Source: Myxococcales bacterium (GTDB lineage: Bacteria > Myxococcota_A > Polyangia > Haliangiales > Haliangiaceae). From it: 64,000 nucleotides of DNA. The stretch lies in the NCBI GenBank assembly GCA_016717005.1, contig JADJUF010000039.1:930001-994000 (forward strand). Direction: 5' to 3'. The position numbers and the translations under genes are program-made. This document shows positions 1 through 14,988 of this stretch, piece after piece. Position 1 is the first letter of the stretch. Each line of letters opens with the position of its first letter. The notes beneath the pieces were generated by a model that saw only the letters and a program-made list of their open reading frames with translations, did no database searches and was not told where the DNA came from.

Positions 1-517
1 GGTAGACGTCGAACGCGACCGCCTTGTGCTCGCACTCCTCGAGCGCGTGCCACTGCCACAGCGCGCGCACCGACGGATCGAAGTCGGCCTGCTGCCGGCG
101 ATCGCTGAGCAGGGTCTCCCCGAGGATCGCGGTGAAGTGCTCGAGCGCGCACGTGATCGCGAGCTGCGAGCGCCGCGGCAGCGCCCGCCGGCCCAGGTCG
201 AGCAGCGCGCGCAGCCGACGCTCGACCGCGGCGCCCTCGGCGTGGCCGTGGGCCGCGAGCAGGTCGTTGAGCACGCGGTGCTCGCGCCCGTGCATGGCCT
301 CCTGGGCGATGAACCCGGCGATCTCGGCCCGCAGCGCCGGGTCGGTCACCTGGTCGCGCACCTGCTTGACCGAGTCGACGAAGAACCGCTCGCCCTCGGG
401 GAACAGCAGGGACAGCGCGCCCAGCAGCGTGGTGGCGTAGGCACAGCCGTCGACCCAGTCGCGCGGCACCGCGGCGGGATCGAGGCCGAAATCGACGTCG
501 CGGCGCGGGATGGTCAT
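1..517 (-). CDS. Predicted metal-dependent hydrolase (COG3687/PF10118 type), truncated by window edge
   Basis: The 172 visible N-terminal residues begin MTIPRRDVDFGLDP and contain the family's histidine/glutamate motifs, QEAMHGREH near residue 75, ALEHFTA near 125 and EECEHKAVAFDV near 160. These are typical of the COG3687 predicted metal-dependent hydrolases, which look like a ferritin-like di-metal helical fold. The exact substrate of the family is unknown. The C-terminus runs off the left edge of the window. The ATG at 517 lies only 44 bp from the start of the divergently transcribed AraC regulator, so the two probably share a promoter region, and the regulator may control this enzyme. That link is inferred from position only. 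Confidence 0.75.
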   Translation of the reverse strand, partial: MTIPRRDVDFGLDPAAVPRDWVDGCAYATTLLGALSLLFPEGERFFVDSVKQVRDQVTDPALRAEIAGFIAQEAMHGREHRVLNDLLAAHGHAEGAAVERRLRALLDLGRRALPRRSQLAITCALEHFTAILGETLLSDRRQQADFDPSVRALWQWHALEECEHKAVAFDVY

Positions 518-561
518 GGGCTCAGCGTGGCCCCGGCCGCGCGATCGCCGTAGGTCCGGGC

Positions 562-1587
562 GTGCCGACCGGTTATCATCTGGGGCCAGACGTGACCACC
601 TCGACCGCCGACATCCCGGGCGCGTACGTGCGCGACGTGATCGCGCTGTGCGGCCGCTGGCACGTACCCGCGGGCGAGCTGACCCGCGGCCTGCCGGTGA
701 CCGTCGCGGCGCTGGCCGCCCCCGAGACCCGCGTGCCGCTGGCGGTGTGCGCCGAGATCGTGGCCCGGGCCCACCGCCTCACGCGCGAGCCGGCGCTGGC
801 GCTCTACGTCGGCTGGCAGATGCGGCTGTCGACCCACGGCTACCTCGGGTTCGCGGCCATGACCGCGGCCACGGTGCGCGAGGCCATCGAGCTGGCGGTG
901 CGGTTCGCCGCGACCCGGACGACCGCGATCGGCCTGGCGCTCGAGGTCGAGGGCGCCGCCGCGGCGCTGGTCGTCGAGGAGCGCGCCGACCTCGGCCCGC
1001 TGCGCGAGTTCGCGGTGCTGTCGCTGGTGGTCGGGCTGTGGCAGCTCGGCCGCGCGTTGACGGGGCGGCCGCTGGTCGGCACCGCCGAGTGCGGGTTCCC
1101 GGCGCCGGCCTTCATCGCGCAGGTGCCGTTCGCGGCCGGGATGATCCGGTTCGAGCGCCCGGCCCACCGCATGCGGTTCGCCGCCAGCGTCCTCGACCTG
1201 CCGATCACCTCGGCCGACCCGGTCGCGCTCGAGCTCGCGCGCGGCCAGTGCGAGCGCGAGCTGGCGGCCATCGTCGACGCCGGCCTGCCGGCCCGGGTCC
1301 GGGCCGAGGTCGTCGCCCGCGTCGACGGCGACGCCGCGCTGCCCGCGGTCGCGCGCGCGCTCCGGCTGTCGACCCGCACGCTCAAGCGCAAGCTGGCCGA
1401 GCGCGACACCACCTTCACCGCCATCGTCGACGATCTGCGCCGGCAGCGGGCGCTGCTGCTGCTCGACGACCGGGCCCTGTCGATCGGCGAGGTCGCGGCC
1501 CGGGTCGGCTACACCGAGCTGCCCAACTTCACGCGCGCGTTCAAGCGCTGGACCGGGATGACGCCGGCGGCGTACCGGACCCGCTGA
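562..1587 (+). CDS. AraC-family transcriptional regulator with N-terminal AraC ligand-binding-like domain
   Basis: A 341-residue protein. Residues about 20-205 match the 'arabinose-binding-like' sensory domain found in OruR/GbdR-type AraC regulators (LTREPALALYVGWQ, STHGYLGFAAMTA). Residues about 240-341 form the double helix-turn-helix, including STRTLKRKLAERDTTF and the second helix IGEVAARVGYTELPNFTRAF followed by KRWTGMTPAAYR. It should bind DNA as a ligand-responsive activator. The GTG at 562 is chosen because a TAGGTC box ends 5 nt before it; a second GTG at 592 preceded by TATCAT is an alternative start. The divergent hydrolase gene is the most obvious target. Confidence 0.9.
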   Translation: MPTGYHLGPDVTTSTADIPGAYVRDVIALCGRWHVPAGELTRGLPVTVAALAAPETRVPLAVCAEIVARAHRLTREPALALYVGWQMRLSTHGYLGFAAMTAATVREAIELAVRFAATRTTAIGLALEVEGAAAALVVEERADLGPLREFAVLSLVVGLWQLGRALTGRPLVGTAECGFPAPAFIAQVPFAAGMIRFERPAHRMRFAASVLDLPITSADPVALELARGQCERELAAIVDAGLPARVRAEVVARVDGDAALPAVARALRLSTRTLKRKLAERDTTFTAIVDDLRRQRALLLLDDRALSIGEVAARVGYTELPNFTRAFKRWTGMTPAAYRTR

Positions 1588-1760
1588 TCCCGCCCGTTGT
1601 GATCCTCACACGCCCCCGCGCGGCGCCAGATCCGCCAACGCCGCGCGTCGCGCAGCGCCTGGCGCAGATCGTGCGCGAATCGCCGCCGAGCGCAGATCAC
1701 CCGGTGACGACGGCGGATCGTCGCATTTACAGGGGCGCCCGCGCGCACTAAAACCCAGCC

Positions 1761-2084
1761 ATGGACACCACGCTCAAGCTCATCGCCAAGACCCTCGGTG
1801 CGTCCGCAGTGGAGGCCGCGGGCGCCGACGCGCGCTTCGCTGTCGAGGGCGCCGACGGCGGCTGCCTGAAGATCTCGATCGAGGGCCGCCTCCAGCGGGT
1901 CATGGGCGTGCTGATCGATGCGGCCGGCGTCACGCGCGCGTCGTTCGATCTCGCGCCGGTGTCGCACGTGAAGGACGACGTCAGCTTCCCCGGCCGCGTC
2001 ACGCTGCACGTCGGCAAGCAGCTCGTCATCATCGACAGCCACCCGACCCTGGCGATCGAGATCGTCAGCAAGGACACCGAGTAG
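1761..2084 (+). CDS. Hypothetical 107-residue protein
   Basis: Family not recognised. A small acidic protein with no signal peptide or membrane segment, likely cytoplasmic. The pattern of short hydrophobic strands (FAVEGAD, CLKISIEGR, VTLHVGKQLVIID) suggests a beta-rich fold. The ATG at 1761 is favoured because a TAAAAC box ends 6 nt upstream, matching the leaderless-type starts elsewhere in the window. It is convergent with the EF-G-like gene, whose stop lies 21 bp away, with a hairpin in between. No function is proposed. Confidence 0.6.
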   Translation: MDTTLKLIAKTLGASAVEAAGADARFAVEGADGGCLKISIEGRLQRVMGVLIDAAGVTRASFDLAPVSHVKDDVSFPGRVTLHVGKQLVIIDSHPTLAIEIVSKDTE

Positions 2085-2091
2085 CGCCACC

Positions 2092-2116
2092 GCCGAGGAC
2101 GAACCTACTCCTCGGC
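2092..2116. terminator. Bidirectional hairpin between convergent genes
   Basis: GCCGAGGA at 2092-2099 pairs perfectly with TCCTCGGC at 2109-2116 across a 9-nt loop. The loop contains the stop codon of the EF-G-like gene. There is no U-tract, so termination activity is uncertain. Confidence 0.4.
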
Positions 2117-4150
2117 GTGCGGCCGGTACGCGGCCGCGACCTTCTGCGCGATCGCCGGCGGCGCGACGTCGTACTGGGCCAGCTCCATCGAGAAGCTGCC
2201 CTGGCCGCTGGTCGAGCCGCGGAGCTGGCCGACGTAGTTGCCGACCTCGGCCAGCGGGGCCTGGGCGTGGATCTGGGTGACGCCGTCGGGCAGGGTCTCG
2301 AACCCGAGGACCTTGCCGCGCATGTTCTTCAGATCGGTCGTGACCGTGCCGGTGTGGGCCTCGGGCACCATGATCTCGAGGTTGACGATCGGCTCGAGCA
2401 GCACCGGCCGGGCCCGCGCGAACGCGTCGCGGAACGCCAGCTTGGCGGCGGTGCGGAACGCGATGTCCTTGCTGTCGACCGAGTGGGCCTTGCCGTCGGT
2501 GATGACCACGCGCACATCTTGCACCGGCGAGCCCGACAGGCCGCCGGCCTCGAGCGCGTCGATGACGCCCTTCTCGACCGAGCTGATGAACTGGTGCGGG
2601 ATGGCCCCCCCGAACACGTCGTTGACGAACTCGAAGCCCTCGCCGCGGCCGCGCGGCTCGACCCGCAGGAACACCTCGGCGAACTGCCCGGCGCCGCCGG
2701 TCTGCTTCTTGAGGCGGTGGTGGCCCTCGGCCCGGGCCGCGATCGTCTCGCGGTACGAGATGCGCGGCGCCCGGGTCGTGACCGTGACGCCGAACCGGTT
2801 CTTGAGCTTCTCGAGGACGACCTTCAGGTGCAGCTCGCCCTGGCCGCTGATCACGTACTCGCGGGTCTGACGATCCTGGCCGGCGTGGAGCGTGGGATCC
2901 TCCTCGCACAGCCGCTGCAGCGCCGTGCCCAGCTTGACGTCGTCGACCTTGGTCGCGGCCTCGAGCGCGAGCGTCAGCACCGGCGCCGGGTAGGTCGGCT
3001 TCACCGGCGCGAGGTCCTCGGCCACGCCCGGGGCGTGGAGGATCTGATCGACGTGGAGCTCGTCGATCCGGGCCAGCGCGACCAGATCGCCGGCGCAGGC
3101 GACGCCGCCGTCGACCTCGGGGTGCTCACGGCCCTCGACCTTGAGCACGGCGCCGGCCTTGCGCGCCTTGCGATCGCTGGCGGCGACGAACGGGGTCTGG
3201 CCGTCGAGCGTGCCCTGGAGGATCCGCACCATCGCCAGCTTGCCGGCGTAGGGATCGTTGGCGATCTTCCAGACGTGGGCGATCAGCGGCGCGTCGGCGT
3301 CGCAGCCGAGCTCGACGGTCTGCTCGCCCTGGCGCAGGCGCCGGGGTCGGCCGGTGATCGGGCTGGGGCCCTCCTCGACCAGGATGTGGAGCAGATCATC
3401 GACGCCGACCTCGGCGCTGGCGGCCGTGAACAGCACCGGCACGACGTGGCCGCGCGCCATCGCGGTGACGAAGCACTGGCGCAGCGCCGGGAGATCGATC
3501 GGCTCGCCGCCGAGGTAGCGCTCGAGCGCGGCGTCGTCGACCTCGATCGACGACTCCAGCATCTCCTGGTGGACCTCGGCGACCGAGCCGAAGTCCGACG
3601 CGCCCGCGGCGTGGTCGAAGCAGTCGATCACGTCGGTGCCCTTGGCGCTGGGCAGGTTGATGCAGTGCAGGTTGGGCCCGAGCGTGGCGCGCAGGCCCTC
3701 GACCACCGCCGGCAGCCCGCCGAGGTTGGTGTCGATCTTGTTGACGACGATCATCCGGGCCAGGCCCAGCTCGCCGGCCGCCGCGTACAGGCGCCGGGTC
3801 GGCAGGTCGAGGCCGGCGCCGGCGTCGATCACCAGCACCGCGATCTCGACGGCGGGCAGCGCCGCGAGCGCGTGGCCCACGAAGTCGGGGTGCCCGGGGG
3901 TGTCGATGATGTTGATCTCGCGGCCCGCGTGGGTCGCGAACAGCATCGTCGCGCTGATCGACTGGTGGTGCTTCTTGGCCTCCGGCTCGTAGTCGCTGAT
4001 GGTGGTCGCGTCGTCGACCGAGCCCATGCGGGTGATCGCGCCGCAGCGGTGGAGCAGCGCCTCGGCCAGCGTGGTCTTGCCGGCGCCGGCGCGGCCGATG
4101 AGGGCGATGTTGCGGATGTCCTGGGGACGAAAGCTCGTGGCGACCTTCAT
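2105..4150 (-). CDS. Elongation factor G paralogue (EF-G2-like translational GTPase)
   Basis: A 681-residue protein from ATG 4150, close to EF-G length. G1 is GRAGAGKTT near residue 20 instead of the usual GHIDAGKTT; G3 is DTPGHPDF and G4 is NKID. Domain IV/V features are present (ISGQGELHLKVV, GSTSGQGSFSMEL). It should bind GTP and act on ribosomes. The altered P-loop (R-A-G in place of H-I-D) and isolation from the str operon (rpsL/rpsG/tufA) argue for an accessory EF-G2 type paralogue rather than the housekeeping translocase. It is divergent from the prolyl oligopeptidase across 275 bp in which no other gene was found. Confidence 0.88.
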   Translation of the reverse strand: MKVATSFRPQDIRNIALIGRAGAGKTTLAEALLHRCGAITRMGSVDDATTISDYEPEAKKHHQSISATMLFATHAGREINIIDTPGHPDFVGHALAALPAVEIAVLVIDAGAGLDLPTRRLYAAAGELGLARMIVVNKIDTNLGGLPAVVEGLRATLGPNLHCINLPSAKGTDVIDCFDHAAGASDFGSVAEVHQEMLESSIEVDDAALERYLGGEPIDLPALRQCFVTAMARGHVVPVLFTAASAEVGVDDLLHILVEEGPSPITGRPRRLRQGEQTVELGCDADAPLIAHVWKIANDPYAGKLAMVRILQGTLDGQTPFVAASDRKARKAGAVLKVEGREHPEVDGGVACAGDLVALARIDELHVDQILHAPGVAEDLAPVKPTYPAPVLTLALEAATKVDDVKLGTALQRLCEEDPTLHAGQDRQTREYVISGQGELHLKVVLEKLKNRFGVTVTTRAPRISYRETIAARAEGHHRLKKQTGGAGQFAEVFLRVEPRGRGEGFEFVNDVFGGAIPHQFISSVEKGVIDALEAGGLSGSPVQDVRVVITDGKAHSVDSKDIAFRTAAKLAFRDAFARARPVLLEPIVNLEIMVPEAHTGTVTTDLKNMRGKVLGFETLPDGVTQIHAQAPLAEVGNYVGQLRGSTSGQGSFSMELAQYDVAPPAIAQKVAAAYRPHAEE

Positions 4151-4412
4151 GGCGTACCGACCCTTGCAAGCGACGTGCACGGTCGCAACCCGGCCGCCGC
4201 GACCGGTTGCCGCAGCCTCCCTCCGCCGCGCGCTGACGCAGGCGCGAGCCGGCCGCCGGTCCGCGCAAGCGCGCGCGCGCCTCGCCGCCCGGCCAGTCGC
4301 CGAGCGCGGTCGGAGCGAGCGCGCCCCCCATCACTTCCCCGGCGCCGCGGCCTGGCCGTCGGGTCCGGCCCTGTCGCACCGGGTCGCAGGTTTCGCGGGC
4401 TTCCGTGGGTGC

Positions 4413-4418
4413 TACCGT
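4413..4418 (+). promoter_or_regulatory. -10-like box TACCGT of the prolyl oligopeptidase gene
   Basis: TACCGT ends 7 nt before ATG 4426, so transcription would start at or very near the start codon (leaderless mRNA). Confidence 0.55.
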
Positions 4419-4425
4419 TCGCGCC

Positions 4426-6614
<2,189 letters not shown>

Positions 6615-6740
6615 CCGCGGTAGACGGCCCGGCGGCGGCGGGATTCACGCGCGCGCGGGCGCGGCGGCCGCGGTCGTGATCGCGGCCGCGCCGGTGGCGG
6701 TCGGCGGGCCGTAAGCGCGGGATCGCCCGCGACGTTCTGC

Positions 6741-6746
6741 TATCAC
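6741..6746 (+). promoter_or_regulatory. -10-like box TATCAC
   Basis: TATCAC ends 6 nt before ATG 6753 of the lipoprotein gene. Confidence 0.45.
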
Positions 6747-6752
6747 CTGCCC

Positions 6753-7592
6753 ATGCCCCGCCTCGCCCTGCCCGCCACCGCGCTCACCCTCGCCCTCGCC
6801 GCCGCCTGCAGCCACGGCCCCGGCAAGCGGCCGTACCCGGCGCCGACCACGGTCGACCTGCTGGCCCGCATCACCGCCACCACCGATCAGGTGTCGTCGT
6901 TCTACGCCGACGACACCACGATGGACTACTGGATGGGCGACGAGCGGGTGAAGGGCACGGTCGCGATCATGGGCACGACCGGCGCCCGGGTCCGGATCAA
7001 CGCGCTGTCGCCGGCCGGCGGCACGACGCTGTCGGATCTGGCGTGCGACGGCCGCGACTACGCGTTCATCGACTTCAACAAGAACTGCCAGCTCACCGGG
7101 CCGTGCAGCCGCGACTCGATCGCCGCGATGCTGCGGGTGGCGCTGACGCCCGACGATCTGCTGACGCTGGCGATCGGCGCCACGCCGATCATCGCCGGCG
7201 CCACGGGCACGGTCCGCTGGGACGGGTCCGCCGGCAAGGAGGTGCTCGAGCTCACCGGCGACGGCGGCCGCACGCAGGTGATCGTCCTCGACGCGCGCGA
7301 CGGCCACGCCGACGTGGTCTCGAGCGAGGTCAAGACCAGCGACGGCGTCCAGGAGTGGCGCATCGACAACACCGGCTTCTCGACCGTCAAGGACGCCAGT
7401 GGTGCCCCGCGACGGGTGCCGGTCAAGTCGCGGTTCCGGTCACCCGGTGAGAAGTCCGATCTGATCGTCGAGTGGAACGCGCGCCAGCTCGGCATCGAGC
7501 TGGGCGACGAGAAGTTCCAGATGGAGCTGCCGCCAGGGCTCGCGAGCTGCCAGCCGCAGGCCCAGGTGAGCGCGGGTCAGCCCGCCCCGTAG
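6753..7592 (+). CDS. Outer-membrane lipoprotein of unknown function (LolA/LolB-like fold possible)
   Basis: A 279-residue protein with a lipobox (ALTLALAAACSHG, Cys about residue 20). The body is a run of beta-strands with VKGTVAIMGTTGARVRIN and DLACDGRDYAFIDF. This resembles the single large curved sheet of LolA/LolB-like or DUF4292-like lipoproteins that bind lipid. The similarity is by pattern only. The start is supported by the TATCAC box just upstream. The gene stands alone between the peptidase and the RRM gene. Confidence 0.65.
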   Translation: MPRLALPATALTLALAAACSHGPGKRPYPAPTTVDLLARITATTDQVSSFYADDTTMDYWMGDERVKGTVAIMGTTGARVRINALSPAGGTTLSDLACDGRDYAFIDFNKNCQLTGPCSRDSIAAMLRVALTPDDLLTLAIGATPIIAGATGTVRWDGSAGKEVLELTGDGGRTQVIVLDARDGHADVVSSEVKTSDGVQEWRIDNTGFSTVKDASGAPRRVPVKSRFRSPGEKSDLIVEWNARQLGIELGDEKFQMELPPGLASCQPQAQVSAGQPAP

Positions 7593-7897
7593 TCTCCAGC
7601 AATATGCCGAAACTATTGCATACATAAGCGTTTTCGGGGCCGCGCCGAGGGCGCCGTTCCGCGATCGTCGCGGTGTGTAGACGATCCTACTTGCGGGCGT
7701 TTCGGCGCCAGGGTAATAGTCGCGTTGCCACGGTTTGATCGGTCTTTCTTTCTCGGGTCTCCTTGGGTCATCGAGCCTTTTGGACACGCAGAGCGACGGT
7801 TCGGTAAGCAGTGGTTGAGCTACGAAGCGAACCGCCAGCGAGGTCGGCCCCTCGGCGCGGTGTCTTGTGACGAAGGCCAGAGGATAGCGAGATCGAG
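7593..7897 (+). other. 305-bp non-coding leader before the RRM gene
   Basis: No convincing gene on either strand. The first part (about 7600-7640) is unusually AT-rich for this window (gcatacataagcgttttc). It is the most plausible promoter location, which would leave a long 5' UTR of roughly 200 nt or more in front of the RNA-binding protein. Cold-shock-type RRM genes often have such leaders. No riboswitch was identified. Confidence 0.4.
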
Positions 7898-8377
7898 ATG
7901 AGCACCCGTCTGTACGTTGGCAACCTTTCTTTCAACACTTCGACCGACAGTGTCCGCGCCGCCTTCGAGGAGTTCGGCACGGTCTCCGACGTCCACCTGG
8001 TGAGCGACCGGGAGACCGGTCGGCCCCGCGGGTTCGGCTTCGTCACCATGGGCACCCCCGAGGAGGCCAAGAAGGCCATCGAGGGCATGGACGGGCAGAA
8101 CCTCGACGGTCGCCCGCTCCGCGTCAACGAGGCTGAGGAGCGCCCGGCCCGCGGCGGCGGCGGCGGCGGCGGCGGCTTCCGCGGCGGCGGTGGCGGCGGT
8201 GGCTACCGCGGCGGTGGCGGCGGTGGCGGCGGCTACGGCGGTGGCGGCGGTGGCTACGGCGGCGGTGGCGGCGGCTACGGCGGCGGCGGCGACGGCGGCG
8301 GTGGCGGCGGTGGCGATCGCGGCGGTGGCCGTGGTGGTCGCGGTGGTCGCGGCGGCGGTGGCGGTGGCTACCGCTGA
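7898..8377 (+). CDS. Glycine-rich RRM RNA-binding protein (Rbp type)
   Basis: A 159-residue protein. Residues 3-80 are one RNA recognition motif with RNP2 LYVGNL and RNP1 RGFGFVTM; the remaining 75 residues are almost entirely Gly with Tyr/Arg (GGGGYGG-type repeats). This is the layout of the cold-inducible Rbp proteins of cyanobacteria and myxobacteria, which bind single-stranded RNA; the Gly-rich tail is a low-complexity region that may drive self-association. An AGAGGA sequence 10 nt upstream serves as ribosome-binding site, unlike the leaderless-type starts nearby. A strong intrinsic terminator follows, so it is probably monocistronic. Confidence 0.92.
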   Translation: MSTRLYVGNLSFNTSTDSVRAAFEEFGTVSDVHLVSDRETGRPRGFGFVTMGTPEEAKKAIEGMDGQNLDGRPLRVNEAEERPARGGGGGGGGFRGGGGGGGYRGGGGGGGGYGGGGGGYGGGGGGYGGGGDGGGGGGGDRGGGRGGRGGRGGGGGGYR

Positions 8378-8400
8378 ACTAGCCTGACTCGGCTCGTGAG

Positions 8401-8428
8401 ACGCGACGGCGACCGCCGTCGCGTTTTT
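8401..8428 (+). terminator. Rho-independent terminator after the RRM gene
   Basis: An 11-bp perfect stem (ACGCGACGGCG / CGCCGTCGCGT) with a tiny AC loop spans 8401-8424 and runs directly into TTTTT and then CGTTT. It is the clearest intrinsic terminator in the window. Confidence 0.85.
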
Positions 8429-8551
8429 CGTTTCGGCGCGGCGTCGGTCTCGGCGCGCGCGTCTCGGCGCGGCGCGCGTCTCGGCGGGGGCTCGTTTCGC
8501 CGCTCTTTTCGTTTCGGCGCGGCGGTGGGCCAACCGGGCCGGCGCCTGCGA

Positions 8552-8557
8552 TATCGT
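8552..8557 (+). promoter_or_regulatory. -10-like box TATCGT
   Basis: TATCGT ends 8 nt before ATG 8566, the first gene of the ABC transporter operon. Confidence 0.5.
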
Positions 8558-8565
8558 CGTGGGCG

Positions 8566-10609
<2,044 letters not shown>

Positions 10610-10613
<4 letters not shown>

Positions 10614-13243
10614 GCGAGGACACGCGCTCCGGCGACCTGCCCGGCGTCCGCCACGCCGGCGATCTCGAGCTGCGCCCGCTGCCGGCGGTGCTGCTCGATC
10701 TGCACGACGCCGGCGCCACCGGCCGGTTCCTGGTCCGGCGCGATCGCGTGGTCAAGACCGTCGATCTGTGCGAAGGCCAGCTGGTCGCGACCACCGGCCG
10801 CGACGAGACCCTCGGCCACTTCCTGGTCGCGAGCGGCGCGATCACGACCGCGCAGCACCAGGCCGCGGTCGCCGACGCCCACGCCGCCGGCCGCGGGGTC
10901 GGCGAGGCGCTGATCAAGGCCGGCCTGCTGACGCCCGAGTCGCTGCTCGAGCAGCTGTCGGCGCAGACCCGCTACCGCCTGCTGTCGCCGCTGCGCTGGA
11001 CCGTGGGCGCGTGGCGGTTCGAGGCGCGGCCGCTGGCGCCCGAGGGGCCGCTCTTGCCGATCCCCGAGACGGTGCTCGCCGGCCTGCGCGACACGTCGAG
11101 CGAGGGCCCGCCGCCGAGCCAGCTCATCGCCGATCTGTTCCTCGAGCTCACCGCCCGCGGCGAGCGGCTGGTGCCGTTGTTCCGGGCGATCTACGGCGCG
11201 CGCGTGCCCGAGCGCCTGCCCGAGGGCGTGACCGCGCGCGGCCTGCTCGAGCAGGGGCTGCCGGCCGCGGTGATCGACGCGCTGGTGCTGACCGACGCGG
11301 TGATCCCCGCGATCCCGCGGGTCGGCCCGGCGCTGGCGCTGCGCAGCGGCGACACCGGCGAGCGCTCGCCGCTCTACGCCGAGCTGTTCGGCGGCCTGTC
11401 GACCGTGGCGCCGATGCCGACCGGCGGCGATCCGCTCGACCTCGCCGACGAGGGCATCGACGACGACCTGCTCGACGACGACGCGACCCGGGCCGCGCGC
11501 ACCGCGCTGACGACCGAGGCCCTCCGCGTCCGCGATCTCGATCACTACGCGGTGCTGCTGGTCGATCCCCACGCCGGCGATCTCGAGATCGCCGCGGCGG
11601 TGGCCGAGCGCCAGAGCATGTTCGCGCGCGACTTCTACGCCCGGTTCGCGCTCGGCAACGACGCCGGTCGGCTCGACGAGCTCCACGCCGCCTACGAGCT
11701 GGCGCGCGAGGTGCTGCTGACCGACGAGCGCCGCGCCGCGTACGACCGCGAGCTCGCCGGCGGCGAGCTCACCGACCGCGGCGTCGAGAGCGATCGCCTG
11801 CGCACCGCCGGGCTCGATCTGCTCCAGCGCGGCGAGGCGACGGCGGCGGTCGCCAAGTTCGAGGCCGCGCTGGGGGTGCGGCCCGACGACGCCGAGGCCC
11901 TGGCCGGGCTGGCGTGGGCGGTCTGGCACCGCGAGGAGCGCACGCCCGAGGCCGCCGACGTCGCGCGCGCGTACCTGGGCCGCGCGCTGCGGGTCGCGCC
12001 CAACCTGGGCATCGCCCACCAGCACCTCGGCCTGATCGAGCTGGCGATGGGCGTCGACGACCAGGCCGCGCTCGAGCACCTCGAGCGCGCCGCCCGCGCG
12101 ATCCCCGGCGACGCCCAGGTGCTCGACGGCATCGGCGCGCTGTACCTGCGCCGCGGCGCCGGCCGCGAGCTCGAGCGCGCGCTGCGCCGCCTGCTGCGCG
12201 CCGGCGCTGGCACGCCCCACGACCACGCCGCGATCTGGCAGCGCCTGGGCGCGCTCTACAGCGATCACCTCGACGATCCGGCCGCGGCCCGGGCCGCCTA
12301 CGGCCAGGCGGCGCGCCTGGGCGGCACCGCGCGGCCGATCCGGCGCATCCCGACGCCGCTGCCCGGCCAGACCAGCGACGACGACTACCTGGACGCCTCG
12401 GTGCGGGTCGCGACCGGCGACGCCAGCGACGCCGACCGGATCCTGTACGACGAGCTGCGCCCGCGCGCGGTGCCGCGGGCCCGCACGACCTTGTCGCGCG
12501 AGCTGTGGGCGCTCCTGCGGCACCCGTCCGACGAGCCCGACCTCGGCGCGCTGGCCGAGCTGCTCGCGCCCGCGGTCCACGCGCTGCACCCGATCTCCCT
12601 CGACGATCTCGCGGTCGATCCCGCGGCGCGCCTGGCCGACGCCGAGCTACCGCCGGCGTTCGCGAACCTGCGCGGCTACATCGCCGAGCTGCTCGGCCTG
12701 CCGATCGCGCCGGTCTACGCCCACCCCGACTTCGGCCCCGACGTCCACGTCGGCGCCAGCGACGAGCTGGTGCTGCTGGCCGGCGACGACGCCCTGACCG
12801 CGCCCGACCGCGCCACCCTGGCCTTCCGCCTGGCCCGGGCGTCGACGTTCCTGTGGCCGGGGCGCGCGGTGGGCGCGTCGCGGCCGGCGCGGACCCTGCG
12901 CAGCCTGGTGATGGCGCTGTTCCGCGAGTCGAGCGGCCCCGACCCGACGCCCGACGAGGCCACCGCCGCGCTGGCGGCGCTGCCCGACGACGTCCGTCGC
13001 CAGGCCGGCGGCCTGGTGTCGCGGCTGTTCGCGCGCTCGCCCGAGCACAACCTGTCGCGGTGGGCGCAGTCGCTGGGCCGCACGGCCGATCGGTTCGGGC
13101 TGCTGGTGTGCGGCGACGTGCCGGTGGCGCTCCAGCTCGCGGCGTCGGCCGACGGTGACCTGCTGGCGTTCGCGCGCTCGCCGGAGTTCCGCAAGGTGCG
13201 CCGCGCGCTCGGCCTCGCCGCCGACACCCAGCGGGGGCTATAG
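10610..13243 (+). CDS. Large DUF4388 (PATAN) / J-like / TPR repeat protein
   Basis: An 877-residue soluble protein without signal peptide. The N-terminal 200 residues resemble the PATAN/DUF4388 domain (LPAVLLDLHDAGATGRFLVRRD, LGHFLVASGAITTAQHQ) common in myxobacterial signalling proteins. About residues 305-390 look DnaJ-like (DHYAVLLVDPHAG, YELAREVLLTDERRAAYDREL). TPR-type helices follow (LLQRGEATAAVAKFEAALGVRPDDAEAL). The C-terminal 300 residues are unassigned. It probably acts as a scaffold. The ATG overlaps the stop of the ABC ATPase, so the two are translationally coupled; why a peptide transporter ATPase pair is coupled to such a protein is unclear. Confidence 0.8.
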
Positions 13244-13244
13244 T
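13239..13244 (+). promoter_or_regulatory. -10-like box TATAGT, best in the window
   Basis: TATAGT ends 6 nt before ATG 13251 and overlaps the stop codon of the preceding gene. This suggests an internal leaderless promoter within the operon. Confidence 0.6.
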
Positions 13245-13250
13245 CACCGC

Positions 13251-13625
13251 ATGGCCGACCTCGATCCTCCGCTGCGCCCGAGCACGGCCGCGCCCCCGGC
13301 GGCGCCCGAGGCCGCGGGGCAGTGGCTCACGCGCCACGCGCTCGGCCTGGCGGCGCTGGTCGTCGGCGCGGTCGGGTTCGTGATCACGTTCATGTTCCAG
13401 GACCCGCTGTGGTCGATGCCGGATCACCGCCTGACGGTCCCGTTCTTCGGCGTGGCGCTGGTGCTGGCGGTGGTGTCGGTGGCGCGGCGCGAGGGCAACC
13501 TCATCCTCCCGATCACCGGGCTGGCGCTGGCGGCCCTGGCGACCGTGCTCGGCTGGTTCCTGGTGATGGCCGTCATCGTCGGCGTCGCCGCGATCGTCAT
13601 CCTGATCATGTCGATGGTGATGTAG
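13251..13625 (+). CDS. Small integral membrane protein
   Basis: A 124-residue protein with a Pro/Ala-rich cytoplasmic N-terminus (residues 1-28) and about three to four hydrophobic segments: LGLAALVVGAVGFVITF, LTVPFFGVALVLAVVSV, a segment near ITGLALAALATVL, and LVMAVIVGVAAIVILIM. Family not recognised; it resembles the small DUF-type membrane proteins found next to many myxobacterial operons. It ends directly against the start of the DRE-TIM enzyme gene (no intergenic base). Confidence 0.7.
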   Translation: MADLDPPLRPSTAAPPAAPEAAGQWLTRHALGLAALVVGAVGFVITFMFQDPLWSMPDHRLTVPFFGVALVLAVVSVARREGNLILPITGLALAALATVLGWFLVMAVIVGVAAIVILIMSMVM

Positions 13626-14894
<1,269 letters not shown>

Positions 14895-14902
14895 CCACGC
14901 GG

Positions 14903-14920
14903 CCCGACCAAGCGGTCGGG
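14903..14920 (+). terminator. Hairpin after the DRE-TIM gene
   Basis: CCCGACC-AAGC-GGTCGGG forms a 7-bp stem with a 4-nt loop, 8 bp past the stop codon. No U-tract follows, so it may be a weak or Rho-assisted terminator. Confidence 0.45.
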
Positions 14921-14988
14921 CGACGATCCAAAACCTTGCAGCCGAGGGCTGGCCGACCTCCGCTCACACTGTTAAGGTGGCGTCGACT

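Noticed and set aside
7440..7787. Minus-strand gene in the RRM leader region
   Set aside because: The frame overlaps the lipoprotein gene, has no recognisable motif and no start signal; the region is better read as a leader.
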